Positions 22,743 to 32,900 of a DNA stretch of 64,000 nucleotides are shown here, piece by piece. Position 1 is the stretch's first letter; every line of letters begins with the position of its first letter. Below the pieces are notes generated by a model that was given only the letters and a program-made list of their open reading frames with translations, was not told the DNA's origin and made no database searches. Source of the DNA: Gammaproteobacteria bacterium (GTDB lineage: Bacteria; Pseudomonadota; Gammaproteobacteria; Pseudomonadales; Ketobacteraceae); assembly GCA_013178375.1 (NCBI GenBank), contig JABLXQ010000016.1:62001-126000 (forward strand), read 5' to 3'. The translations under genes and the position numbers were made by a program.

Positions 22743-25061
22743 TTACTCCGCACTCAGTGCTGGCACCGGCGTGGCTGATGGCTCGGACGCTTCGCGCCGC
22801 TTGTACAGATAGGCGGGCTGGATGGCGGCGACCAGGGCAGGAATCAGCATCAGTGTGCCGGCGGCCATCACGATCATGGTGAGGGAAACCAGGCTGCCGA
22901 AGGTGCGGATCTGCAGGAAGCCGGACAGCAGCAACACCGCAAAGCCCAGTACGTTGGAGGCCGTGTCGTACACGATGGCCTTGCCGTTGCTGCGCGACAC
23001 TTTCACCAATGCCTCGTCGATGGAAGCCGAAGTGGGCATGAATTCCCGCAGGCGACCCAGATAGTGAATCGAGAAATCGGTGCCAATACCAATGGCGATG
23101 CTGGTGATCAGCGCAGCGGATATTTCCAGACGGATGCCGGTAAAGCCCATCACACCAAACGCCAGCACACTGCCAATCACGGCGGGCGATATACTGATCA
23201 TACCGGCGACAAAAGAACGGCTGATCACAGTTACAAACAACACAATCATCAGAATGCCGGAGATGATATTTTCGATCTTTCCGATCACCACGTAGCGCAC
23301 CTGAGCGATCCAGAACATGGTGTCACCACCAAATTCGATCTTCACGTTGGCCGGCAGGTGCTGCTCCAGATAGGCCCGCGACATTTCATACAACCTGATG
23401 TGGTCGTCGGGATCACTGGTATCGAGCATCACCCGGATCTTGGCGCGCTGGTACTGGTTGTCCACCAGATCAGTGAACTCGCCAGGCTGCGCCGACATGT
23501 CATACAGCAGCAGGCACTGCGCCAGCTCTTCGCGGGTAGCCGGAATATCGTTGCCGCTGTAATTTTCGTTCACCAGATGGGAAATGTGTCGCACCACGTT
23601 GGCAAAGGAGTAGGTGTAGCCCACACCGGCCTGCTGCTCGATAAACTGCTGGTAATCCAGGATGGTTTTCAGCAGCGCGGGGTCCTTGATGCCTTCTGCA
23701 TCGGGCGCTTCAACCATCACGTTGAAATAGCGGCCGCCACCGAGTTTTTCGCTGAACTTGTCGAACGATACCCGGCCGCGATGATCCGACGGAAACACGG
23801 CGGTGACATCGACGCCGGTTTTCAGCTGTACGATACCCACGACACAGACGGCGACCAGCACACCGTAACCACCCAGCACCTTGTACTTGTGACGCACGGA
23901 GAATTCAGTCAGCCGCACCAGCGCACTGTCCAGCCAGTTTTCCTGCACCACGGTGGGTACTTTGGTGGGCGCTTTCATCAGCGACAGCGCGGCCGGAATC
24001 ACGGTGACGGTCATCAGATAGGCAATGCCGGTTCCGATCATGACTTCCACCGCAAATTCGCGGATCGACAACACATCGAACACCACCAGTGAAGACGTAC
24101 CCAGCAAGGTGGTGAAGGCCACGAAACTCAATACCGGAAACAGCTTGGTCAACATGTTGCGTACTGCTGTCTTCTGATCCTGACCGACGGTTTCCTCGTA
24201 GTACATCAGCAGTGCGTGCACGCCGTAGGATGTTGCGATCGCCACCATCAGCAACGGAATCGCGGTAGACACCACAGTCTGCGGCAGGCCCAGGTGTCCC
24301 ATCAGTCCCATGATCCAGCCGATGCAGAGAATGATCACCAGCGCCGGCAGAAATACACCGCGCAGGGTGCGGAAAAAGAAGAACAGACCGATCATGATGA
24401 TCACCAGCGCAATGGGCACCAGAACATTGGCATCCCGCTGCAGGCCCAGCTCGATTTCCTGGGTGAAAATCGGATCGCCATTGGCGTAGATTTTTTCGGG
24501 GCCCTGGTATTTTTCGACGATCTTGTACACCTGATCGAAAACGGTAGCCTGGTCGTAATCTTCTTCTACATTGGCAGAGATCAGGGTGAAGGTACCGTCA
24601 CTGGTCACCAGCCGGCCGTCCACCAGCGTGTTGGCCCGCACGTCGGCTTTCAGCTGCTCGATTTCTTCCGGCGTGGTGGGTACATCGCGCATGAACGGCC
24701 CTACGTCCAGTCCCCAGTCCCGCGATTTCACGTTGTTGGCCGAGGCCAGGCTGGCGATCTGGTCCGGCAGTACATACTTGACGGACTTCAGTTCTTCGGA
24801 GATGTCTTTTATTTTCTGCAGGGTCGATGGGTTATAGACGTTGTCCGCCTCGATGCCGATCACCACCACACCCTTGTCGCCGAAAATGGCGTCGATGTTG
24901 TGCTTGGTGGCGACGATGGGATCGGTTTCCGGCAATTCCGAATCCTGGTTGTTGCGGGTTTCCAGTTTGGTGACACCGGAAATGGCCGCAGCCGACAACA
25001 GAAACATGATCAGCAGGGTTGTGATCGGGCGGAAGACAATAAAATCGCCAATGAATTTCAT
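22743..25061 (-). CDS. MMPL/RND-superfamily exporter (12 transmembrane segments)
   Basis: A 772-residue inner-membrane protein. It has one N-terminal helix (PITTLLIMFLLSAAAISG), a periplasmic loop of about 170 residues, then five helices including ALVIIMIGLFFFFRT and AIPLLMVAIATSYGVHALLMYY; this half-unit is repeated, with the second half ending in ALITSIAIGIGTDFSIHYLG. The buried acidic residue in GIGTDFSIHY is the usual proton-relay position. Such 'predicted exporters' move lipids, hopanoids or polyketides. The start follows the monooxygenase stop after one base, and GGAGGTG lies just upstream. In this operon it is the likely exporter of the PKS product. Confidence 0.88.
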   Translation of the reverse strand: MKFIGDFIVFRPITTLLIMFLLSAAAISGVTKLETRNNQDSELPETDPIVATKHNIDAIFGDKGVVVIGIEADNVYNPSTLQKIKDISEELKSVKYVLPDQIASLASANNVKSRDWGLDVGPFMRDVPTTPEEIEQLKADVRANTLVDGRLVTSDGTFTLISANVEEDYDQATVFDQVYKIVEKYQGPEKIYANGDPIFTQEIELGLQRDANVLVPIALVIIMIGLFFFFRTLRGVFLPALVIILCIGWIMGLMGHLGLPQTVVSTAIPLLMVAIATSYGVHALLMYYEETVGQDQKTAVRNMLTKLFPVLSFVAFTTLLGTSSLVVFDVLSIREFAVEVMIGTGIAYLMTVTVIPAALSLMKAPTKVPTVVQENWLDSALVRLTEFSVRHKYKVLGGYGVLVAVCVVGIVQLKTGVDVTAVFPSDHRGRVSFDKFSEKLGGGRYFNVMVEAPDAEGIKDPALLKTILDYQQFIEQQAGVGYTYSFANVVRHISHLVNENYSGNDIPATREELAQCLLLYDMSAQPGEFTDLVDNQYQRAKIRVMLDTSDPDDHIRLYEMSRAYLEQHLPANVKIEFGGDTMFWIAQVRYVVIGKIENIISGILMIVLFVTVISRSFVAGMISISPAVIGSVLAFGVMGFTGIRLEISAALITSIAIGIGTDFSIHYLGRLREFMPTSASIDEALVKVSRSNGKAIVYDTASNVLGFAVLLLSGFLQIRTFGSLVSLTMIVMAAGTLMLIPALVAAIQPAYLYKRREASEPSATPVPALSAE

Positions 25062-25062
25062 G

Positions 25063-26775
25063 TTACACCTCCGCCAACTGATTCGGCGTCACATACTGTT
25101 GATGGGATGAAAAAGTGGTTGCCGACGGCCAGTGCAAAACCGTGCGCAGGTTATGCAGCAGGTCTTCCGCGCTCTGCAGCGGGCCGCCGCAGGCGATGTA
25201 GCCGTCGGGACGCACCAGCAGATAACCGGCATCGTCGATACTGTAGTGCTGCAGCAGTTCACCTGTTGCATCCAGGTAGCGCGTCTCAGCGAGGGATTCC
25301 GGCCACGCAGCCACCGTCGGCTCTGTCACGGGGTTGACGATCAGGCTGCAGCGCGGCAGCCGATTCAGTTCTGTCCGGTTCAGTTCTGTAGTGTGCAGCT
25401 GTGCCAGGCAACGCTTGGCTTCGTAAAATGCCTGCGATTGTGGCTTGCCCAGCAGCAACACCAGTTCATATCCGTCGCGGGCAATGACATTGCCCAGCAG
25501 CACAGGTTTGGCCGACCGGAATTCGTTGATGCTGGCATGAGCGAGACGGCTTCCTGCCAGCTTCCCGTTCACCGGGCCGCGCAATGCCAGTGCCGGCTGC
25601 GCCAGACGAATGCCAACCCCGGATGCGGTTTGCGCGAGCGAAATATTGAATGCCCGGCGCCGTGACAGCAGTGGAATCACATAATTGCGCACCAGCAGCG
25701 CCAGGGGCGCCCGCGCGGTGAACAGGCGGGTAAGTTTGTCGGTATTTTTCAATACTTCCTGCGCCACCTGACGGCGCTCCTGTGCATACGCCGACAGCAG
25801 CGGATGTTCCGCTTCCACGCAATTACGGATGGCCGCCAGACGCCACGCCAGTTGATACGCATCCTGAATGCCGGTGTTAAGCCCCTGCCCTCCCAACGGA
25901 CTGTGCACATGGGCGGCATCGCCTGCCAATAACACCCGGCCGCTCTTGAAACTGCCGGCAATGCGGCGGCGACCCTGAGTGCTCGACAGCCAGAACGGAT
26001 TGCTGAACTTCACATCGCCCATGCCGCGTTCCTGCAGAATCCGGTTCACCAGTTCCGCCGACAATTCTTCGCGGCTGAAACGGCCCACGTCCACATTGAT
26101 CACGATGCGGTGACGTCCATTTGGCAAGGGAAACAACATCACGTATCCCTGCCGGTTGAGAAAGGTGTGGCCGGATTCAAGATCGCCGGACCACTCGATA
26201 TTGCCGTCGGCCACCATGAATTCGAAATCGTAATCGTCGCCGCTCCAGTCGATATTGATCAGGCGACGTACCTGGCTGTGGGCGCCGTCACAACCCACCA
26301 GCCAGCGGCAGGCAATCGTGCGGGTGTTGCCGTCGTTGTCGCGCACATCTACTTCCAATTGTGCCGCGTCCTGGCGCACATCAGTCAGCGTCTGGCCCCA
26401 CTGCACCTTTCCACCACGTTCCAGCAATGTGTCGAGCAATACGGCTTCGGTGTCGGCTTGGGGAATGCTGAGCACGCAGGGAAATTCACTGTCGAGCAAA
26501 CGCAGGTCGCCTCCCAGTACGCGGCGCTTGCCGGCCCAGGCCGCCATGCCCGCCACCGGCAGGCCGCGCGCCAGCAGACCATCAGCAACGCCCATGCGGC
26601 GAAAAACTTCCAGACTGCGGGCGTGCAGCGCGAAAGCCTTGGAATCCACGGTGCGTTCGGTGCGGCGTTCGATCAGTTCGAACGGCACGCCGTAACGCTG
26701 AAGTTCGTTGGCCAGTGTCAGACCGCTCGGCCCAGAGCCGACGATACAGACATGGGTGTGAGTCATTGAATCCAT
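25063..26775 (-). CDS. FAD-dependent aromatic-hydroxylase-type monooxygenase
   Basis: A 570-residue flavoprotein of the PHBH/phenol-hydroxylase type. FAD motifs are GSGPSGLTLANEL (13-25), the DG motif LVGCDGAHSQVRR and the GD motif RVLLAGDAAHVHSPLGGQGLNTG. The last 150 residues resemble the thioredoxin-like C-terminal domain of larger members. It should insert oxygen using NAD(P)H, either hydroxylating or oxidatively rearranging the operon's product. The ATG at 26775 was chosen because AGGAG lies nine bases upstream; a longer frame would overlap the PKS gene. It lies 41 bases after the PKS stop and one base before the exporter start. The family is secure; the substrate is inferred from context. 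Confidence 0.88.
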   Translation of the reverse strand: MDSMTHTHVCIVGSGPSGLTLANELQRYGVPFELIERRTERTVDSKAFALHARSLEVFRRMGVADGLLARGLPVAGMAAWAGKRRVLGGDLRLLDSEFPCVLSIPQADTEAVLLDTLLERGGKVQWGQTLTDVRQDAAQLEVDVRDNDGNTRTIACRWLVGCDGAHSQVRRLINIDWSGDDYDFEFMVADGNIEWSGDLESGHTFLNRQGYVMLFPLPNGRHRIVINVDVGRFSREELSAELVNRILQERGMGDVKFSNPFWLSSTQGRRRIAGSFKSGRVLLAGDAAHVHSPLGGQGLNTGIQDAYQLAWRLAAIRNCVEAEHPLLSAYAQERRQVAQEVLKNTDKLTRLFTARAPLALLVRNYVIPLLSRRRAFNISLAQTASGVGIRLAQPALALRGPVNGKLAGSRLAHASINEFRSAKPVLLGNVIARDGYELVLLLGKPQSQAFYEAKRCLAQLHTTELNRTELNRLPRCSLIVNPVTEPTVAAWPESLAETRYLDATGELLQHYSIDDAGYLLVRPDGYIACGGPLQSAEDLLHNLRTVLHWPSATTFSSHQQYVTPNQLAEV

Positions 26776-26816
26776 GACGAAGTACTCCTGGTTTTGGCTC
26801 GGTATCAAAATGATTT

Positions 26817-29800
26817 TCAAAAACGTTTCATGAATGGGAAGTCAGCCCAGTCCAGCATCGCAATGTCACCGCTGCTGTCACCGTAGGCATACACCTGCGC
26901 AGTGGCACGATCCGGCAACACCGCCTGCACACGCGCTACTTTTTCCGCGCCCTGGCAATGGGTGCCCTGCAGCTTCCCGGTGAGATGGCCATCGACCACT
27001 TCGAAGCGGCTGCCGAACACACCGTTCATCTGTAGCCGCTGCGCCAGCAGACTCAGGTAGTATTCGGCGGAGTTGGATACGATGAAGGTTTCATGCCCCA
27101 GCTGCTGGTGACGGCGCACCGCATCCAGTGCGCCATCGCGCAGCAGTCGGGTGGCGATCTGGTCGGTCAGGCGTGCAGCCACCGCCAGCACTTTCTGCTC
27201 GGACACACCGCGCAGGCAACGCTCGATCACCACTTCCCGCGCCTGCATCAGATCCATGCGTCCGCGCCACAACGCCGGCAGGATCGGCAGCGAACGCAGA
27301 ATGGAACCCACGAAACGTCCGGCGCCAGCGCAGCGCAGCAGGAAGCGCCAGAAAGTGTGGCTGTGAGTGAGCGTGCCATCCAGATCGAAGCAGGCGATCA
27401 CGCGGCCCGTTTGTTTTTCATCGCTGCCAGCGACTTGCACTTGCGCGGATTTCGCGGCCACGGTGGCGGCCGCCAGCGCCTCGCCACGGTAGCCCGCATA
27501 CTCATCCCGTGACGACACATCGCCACCGCCAGTAATGCGCGCCACTTCCCGTCCCTGATGCAAAACCCGCGCATCTACTTCCATCAGTTTCACGCGACCA
27601 TCGCGCACGGTTTCATCGGTGATGCGCAGGTGAATGAAAGCCGGCTGATCCGTTTCGATAAAATGGGAAAACGAAACCGACAACCGGTTCAGGATAAAAG
27701 CATGGGAATAATCGACGCCACGGTACAGATGGCACAGCGCCGTGGCGGCCTGCCGCACTGCTTCCACCACATACAGGCCGGGAACATGGTCCAGGAAGTG
27801 TTCGTAGAAATAGCCGTGACGACGGTCCTGGGTCATTTCCGCCATAAATTCCTTTTCACTCAACTGCACCAGATCGGCTACCAGTACGTTTTCGTCGAGG
27901 GACTTGTGCACCAGTTTGCGGTCAATGCGGCCGGGGCGATCGGCGTCGAACAAGGCCGTGCGGGCAGAGAAATAAGCCTGTTTTTTTTCATCCCATTGGC
28001 CAGCGGAATCCGTGCCGGTGTGTATTTCCTGTGCCAGGTTCTCCTCGATTACGCCGGCCTGGGCCAGCGTAAATCCTGCCGACTGCAGCGCGGCAATAAT
28101 CTCCGCCAGACTGTCCTGGCCGAACAGTATTTGCAGCGGAACACGATCATGCTGCGGATGGCGCAGCAGGCGGCTGAGCTGATCACGCAGGGAGCCGGTC
28201 ATCAGTGAATCGAAACCAAGATCGGCACTCAACGACATGGCCGGTTGCAGCGCTGTTGCTTCCATGCCGCTGATGCGGGCGACACTTAGCACCACCGCGT
28301 CATCCAGTGACGTTGCCTGCATCTGTTGCGGGTTGGTGGATGCAGTTGCCAGCGTTACGGATGCCTGCGCGCTGGCAGTGATCGGGTCCACTGGATGACG
28401 CCACCAGTACCGCTGCTGGTTGAACTGCACCGGGGCCAGTGGTGCGCGCTGGGTGCTGTCTTCTTCTGCGCGATATTCTTCCAGAATTACATGGGCGTTG
28501 GTGCCGCTGAAACCAAATGCGCTTACCGCGCAGTGACGCAACCCGTCATTCCGGCGCGGCCAGGGCAGCGCGGCGGTGGGAATGCGCAGTTGCGCAGGGT
28601 CCACATGGATCAGCGGATTCCACTGATTGAAATGCGCCTGGGGCGGAATGCAGTCTGCCTGCAGTGCCAGCACGGTTTTGATCAGCCCCACCAAACCGGC
28701 GGCAGATTCCGCATGGCCGATGCAGCTTTTCGCCGCACCCAGTGTCAGTGGTGTACGCTCGCTGCTGCAGTAAGCCTGTGCCAATGCCTGCACTTCAATT
28801 GGATCGCCCAGTGCAGTGCCAGTGCCATGACATTCCACATACTCGATCTGGTCCGGCGACAACTTCGCCCGCGCCAGCGCCGCTTCGATCACCGCCTGTT
28901 GCGCAGTGGAACTGGGCACGGTGAGGCCGGCACTGCGGCCATCCTGATTCACTGCGCTGCCCTTAATACAGGCCAGGATGCGATCGCCATCTTTTTGCGC
29001 CTGCGCCAGCGGTTTCAGAATCACGGTAGCAACCGCTTCGGCACGCACATAGCCGTTGGCATCCTTGTCAAAGGTTTTGCAGCGGCCATCGGGCGCCAGC
29101 ATCTGACCCTGACACAACAGCATGAAGGTGGCCGGCGACAGAATCACATTGACGCCACCGACAATCGCCTGTTCGCAATCACCCGCGTGCAGACTTTCCA
29201 CCGCTGTGTGCAACGCCACCAGCGACGACGAGCAGGCGGTGTCGAGCGCAATGGCGGGTCCTTGCAGGCCCAACGTGTAGGCGACACGCCCGGCGATCAC
29301 GTTGAGTGCGTTGCCGGATGCAGCATGGCTCGCATCTTCACCCGCATTGAACAGATCCTGAAAACGGTTGTATTCATTGGCGGCCACGCCCACGAACACG
29401 CCGGTGCTGGAATTGCGCAATTCTTCCCAGGCATAACCGGCATGCGCCAGCGCCTGCACGCAGGATTGCAGCACCAGACGCTGCTGCGGGTCCATGCCGC
29501 GCGCTTCCCGGGGCGAGATGCCGAAAAATGCCGGATCGAACTGGTCGATGCCGTCGATCAAACCGGCCGTGTAGCTGTACGCACGCTGCGGCAGATTGTG
29601 ATGATCCAGTTGCACGCCCAATTGCGGAAAGCGTTCAGTGCGGGCGTCCTTCAACACGTCCTTGCGCTGCATCAGCGTGTCCCAGAATCCATCGGGCGAA
29701 TCCGCGCCTGGGGTAATACAATGCAAGCCGATGATGGCGATATCATCCCGCACCGGCACCGGCACCGGCACCGGCACCTGCGCCGGTTGCTGATGCAGCC

Positions 29801-29882
29801 GCTCGTTCTGCGTGACGGCCAGCGCCATCAATTGCTTGTGCGATAAAGGGGTCAGTTCGGTGACCAGTTGTTTGATGTTCAT
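26817..29882 (-). CDS. Polyketide synthase fusion: KS-ACP-AfsA hotdog-HAD phosphatase
   Basis: A 1021-residue fusion. KS spans about 45-470, with Cys217 (TACSSS), His352 (CHGTGT) and His390 (GHAESAAG). The ACP serine is Ser559 (LGFDSL). No acyltransferase or ketoreductase is present. Residues about 655-790 match the AfsA hotdog domain of A-factor synthases (KLVHKSLDENVLVADL, FLDHVPGLYVVEAVRQA). Residues about 828-1021 are an HAD-IB phosphatase with DLDGT (833-837), SNS (936-938), Lys980 and GDSSGD. AfsA enzymes join beta-ketoacyl groups to dihydroxyacetone phosphate, and the phosphate must later be removed, so the last two domains are a logical pair. It follows the first PKS by 18 bases. A VPVPVPVPV linker lies before the KS. 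Confidence 0.88.
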   Translation of the reverse strand: MNIKQLVTELTPLSHKQLMALAVTQNERLHQQPAQVPVPVPVPVRDDIAIIGLHCITPGADSPDGFWDTLMQRKDVLKDARTERFPQLGVQLDHHNLPQRAYSYTAGLIDGIDQFDPAFFGISPREARGMDPQQRLVLQSCVQALAHAGYAWEELRNSSTGVFVGVAANEYNRFQDLFNAGEDASHAASGNALNVIAGRVAYTLGLQGPAIALDTACSSSLVALHTAVESLHAGDCEQAIVGGVNVILSPATFMLLCQGQMLAPDGRCKTFDKDANGYVRAEAVATVILKPLAQAQKDGDRILACIKGSAVNQDGRSAGLTVPSSTAQQAVIEAALARAKLSPDQIEYVECHGTGTALGDPIEVQALAQAYCSSERTPLTLGAAKSCIGHAESAAGLVGLIKTVLALQADCIPPQAHFNQWNPLIHVDPAQLRIPTAALPWPRRNDGLRHCAVSAFGFSGTNAHVILEEYRAEEDSTQRAPLAPVQFNQQRYWWRHPVDPITASAQASVTLATASTNPQQMQATSLDDAVVLSVARISGMEATALQPAMSLSADLGFDSLMTGSLRDQLSRLLRHPQHDRVPLQILFGQDSLAEIIAALQSAGFTLAQAGVIEENLAQEIHTGTDSAGQWDEKKQAYFSARTALFDADRPGRIDRKLVHKSLDENVLVADLVQLSEKEFMAEMTQDRRHGYFYEHFLDHVPGLYVVEAVRQAATALCHLYRGVDYSHAFILNRLSVSFSHFIETDQPAFIHLRITDETVRDGRVKLMEVDARVLHQGREVARITGGGDVSSRDEYAGYRGEALAAATVAAKSAQVQVAGSDEKQTGRVIACFDLDGTLTHSHTFWRFLLRCAGAGRFVGSILRSLPILPALWRGRMDLMQAREVVIERCLRGVSEQKVLAVAARLTDQIATRLLRDGALDAVRRHQQLGHETFIVSNSAEYYLSLLAQRLQMNGVFGSRFEVVDGHLTGKLQGTHCQGAEKVARVQAVLPDRATAQVYAYGDSSGDIAMLDWADFPFMKRF
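29751..29778. repeat. CACCGG hexanucleotide repeat in the second PKS gene
   Basis: Four full CACCGG units plus CACC encode the Val-Pro repeat between the N-terminal helix and the ketosynthase domain. Because the unit is six bases, copy-number slippage would change linker length without shifting frame. Confidence 0.85.
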
Positions 29883-29900
29883 GCTGCTACCTGCTTCCTG

Positions 29901-32900
29901 TCATGCGTTCAGCAAACGGTCGAGTTCGCTGTCGTCCAACTGGCGGATCATCTGGATGAGTCCGGTGAGAGAGTTGTCCTGCCCTTGCGGATTACCGGCG
30001 CGGGCCGTTGCGATTTTGCGTCCACCCGGCTGCACCCGCTTGCACAATGCCGCCATCAGCATCTGCGCGGTGGGCGCGTCGAACAGCAGCGTGGCGGGCA
30101 ACGGCATACCCAGCGCTGCTTCCAGCGCGCGGCCGATTTCCACCGCCAGAATGGAATCCAGCCCCAGTTCCATGAAGGGTGTCTCCGGGCGGATGCGGTT
30201 GCGTTCCAGTTGCAATTTCTGGGTCAGCGTCGTCATGACGATGTCATTGATGCGCGCTTCGCAGGTGGCGGCGTCCATGCTGCTGAAATCCACCGCGGCA
30301 CGGCTCTGCGTTGAAGGCAGCGTTGATGACTGCGCGGATTTGCTGTCCTCCTGCACCACCAGATCATCGAACAGGCGTGCCCGGGGATTGGCGGCAAAGG
30401 TGCGTGCCAGTGCGTTCCAGTCGGCGTCAACGGCGGAGTAGATACCCGATGCGCTGTCCACTACACGGAAGAATGCTTTCTGCGCAGCGGCATTGTCGAA
30501 AGCCCGCACACCCATCCGGCTCATGTCGTGGGACACCTGATCCCGCGCCATGCCCGCTTCCTTCCAGGGGCCCCACTGGATGCAATGCACCGGCAAACCC
30601 TGTTGCAGCCGCAGTTCGGTCAGCGTATCCAGGCAGGCGTTGGCCGCTGCGTAGTGGGCCAGTTGCAATCCGCCCCAGAGCGAGGAAATCGACGAGAACA
30701 GCGCGAACAATTTGACGGTGCGATCCAGCGCCAGTTGGTGCAGGTTCCAGGCGCCCCACAGTTTGCTGTCGAGGGTCGCGCGCAATTGCGCTTCGTCCAG
30801 CTGCTCAAGATTGCGCAGCGACGCCACGCCAGCCGCATGGATGAAACCGGTCAGCGGGCCAACAGCAGATTCGAATTCCGCAACGGTTGACGCGGTAGCC
30901 GCACTGTCAGCGATATCCAGCTGGCGATACCAAAGAGTGACACCCTGGCTTTCCAGTTTGCGCAGCACTTCAGCTGCTTCACCCAGTTCCTGTTCTCCAC
31001 GACGGCCAACCACCAGCAGGCGGCGCAAACCACGTTCGACACACCAGCCGCACAGATTCAAACCGATGCCACCAGCACCACCGGCGATCAGCACCGCATC
31101 ATCTGCACTGAAGCGCAATTCTGTTCCCGCCAGCGGCATGACAGCTTGCAGTCGTGGTTGCAGTAATATGCCATTTTCCACCTGCAACAGATCGCGAGCG
31201 TCGCCCAGCAGTGCTTGCACAACCTGTGCGTGGCTGGCGGCCGTGTCATCTTTCAGTTCCAGATACCCGCCCCATGCCGCGCGTTTTTCCAGGCTGGCGC
31301 CTTTGACGAAGCCCTGCAGCGGTGCCAATGCCAATTCTGCGTGCATTGCGGGAGTGACCAACCACACGCCCCGTTGTGCACGGGAATTTTCGCCCGCGCA
31401 AAGCACTTCCCACTGTTCCAGCAGCAGGCGGCAGCGTTCAATATTTTTCAGTGTGCGGGAATAGGTGGTTGCATCCAGTGATGGCTGCGCGTCAGTCTGC
31501 AGAATCAGGCCGCGCCAGTTTTTTTCCTGTAATGCGGTTTTCACCTGTGCCGCCCAGTCTGCAACGTTGGCATCAGCCAGCGTCAGACAACACACCTGCG
31601 CACCTGCATCGGCCAGATTTTCCTGCAGCCAGGACGACTCACGCGAATCTTCCCGCACCAGCAGCCAATCACCTGCTTCCACGCTTGTTGTTTCGGTTGC
31701 CACTGCAGTCCAAGCCAGCTGATACAGCGGAGCAGAAACCGGCGTCGCGCTCAGCTGGCGCTTCGTGCTGCGTGTCCACAACGACTGACGGTTGAAGGGA
31801 TAGGTCAGTCGTTCGACCTGCTGCAGACGTCCGCCGCCCAGCGCTGCCTGCCACGCTGGATTCAGTCCTGCCTCGTAGGCCCTGCCCAGGCAATTCAACA
31901 GGGAATGAATCGGCTGGCGTGCCTGCGCGATCGCCGCAAACGCCTGAATACCTGCGTCAGGCACGATTTGCCCCAGCAATTGGGTCAGCGTGGATTTCGG
32001 CCCGATCTCGATGAACAGATTGGCGCCCTGCTCCACCGCAAAACGAATGCTGTCGGTGAAGCGCACTGGCTCGACAATATGACGGGCCAGATAAGCAGGC
32101 GTCAGTTGCGCCGGATCGAGCAGCCCCGCGCTGACATTGGAAATCACCGGCAACGTGCCCTGCTGTACCGCCAGCGTTGGCAATTGTGCAATTAACGCAT
32201 CAGCTGCCGGTTGCATCAGCGGAGAATGAAACGCGTGGGACACATCCAATTGCACGCAGCGCACGCCAGCATCGGTCAGGCGATCCATCACCGCCAGCAC
32301 GGCGGCGCGGTCACCGGACATAACCGTACTGTTGGGGCTGTTGTACGCAGCGATTGCCACTTTATCCGCCGTTGCGCCGGCGGTTTTCTGAATCGCATCC
32401 TGTACCTTTTCTGCTGGCGCCAGCACCGCCACCATCACACCCGGTGCCTCGCACTCCGCCATGCAGCGGGCCCGTAGCGCGATACAACGCAGCGCATCTT
32501 CCAGCGACAGCACGCCCGCGATGCAGGCCGCCACATATTCACCCACGCTGTGGCCCAGGCATATATCCGGGCGGATGCCCCAGTCCATCAGCGTCTGCGC
32601 CAGGCAATATTCGAACGCGAACAAGGCCGGCTGCGTAAACTGAGTCTGATTCAGACGCGGGGAAAATTCGCCCCACCAGAGTTCATCCAGTGGCAAACCC
32701 AGAATCTGCTGGAACAACGGCGCCAGGCGATCCATATGCTGCCGGAATGCCGGAACCTGCGCCGCCAGTTCGCGGCCCATGCCCGGGTATTGCGCGCCCT
32801 GCCCGGTAAATACGAAGCAGATCCGGTCCACCCGCGCATGCACTGGCATTGCAGGCGCCTGCAACGCGATATCCAGCGCCAGCCGCAATTCTTCCGGATT

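Noticed and set aside
29751-29778. Short repeat considered as a CRISPR fragment
   Set aside because: It is a continuous hexamer repeat without spacers, inside a coding frame.
28326-29846. A 506-codon plus-strand frame inside the second PKS gene
   Set aside because: It is antisense to the conserved ketosynthase and ACP region, and its protein resembles no family.
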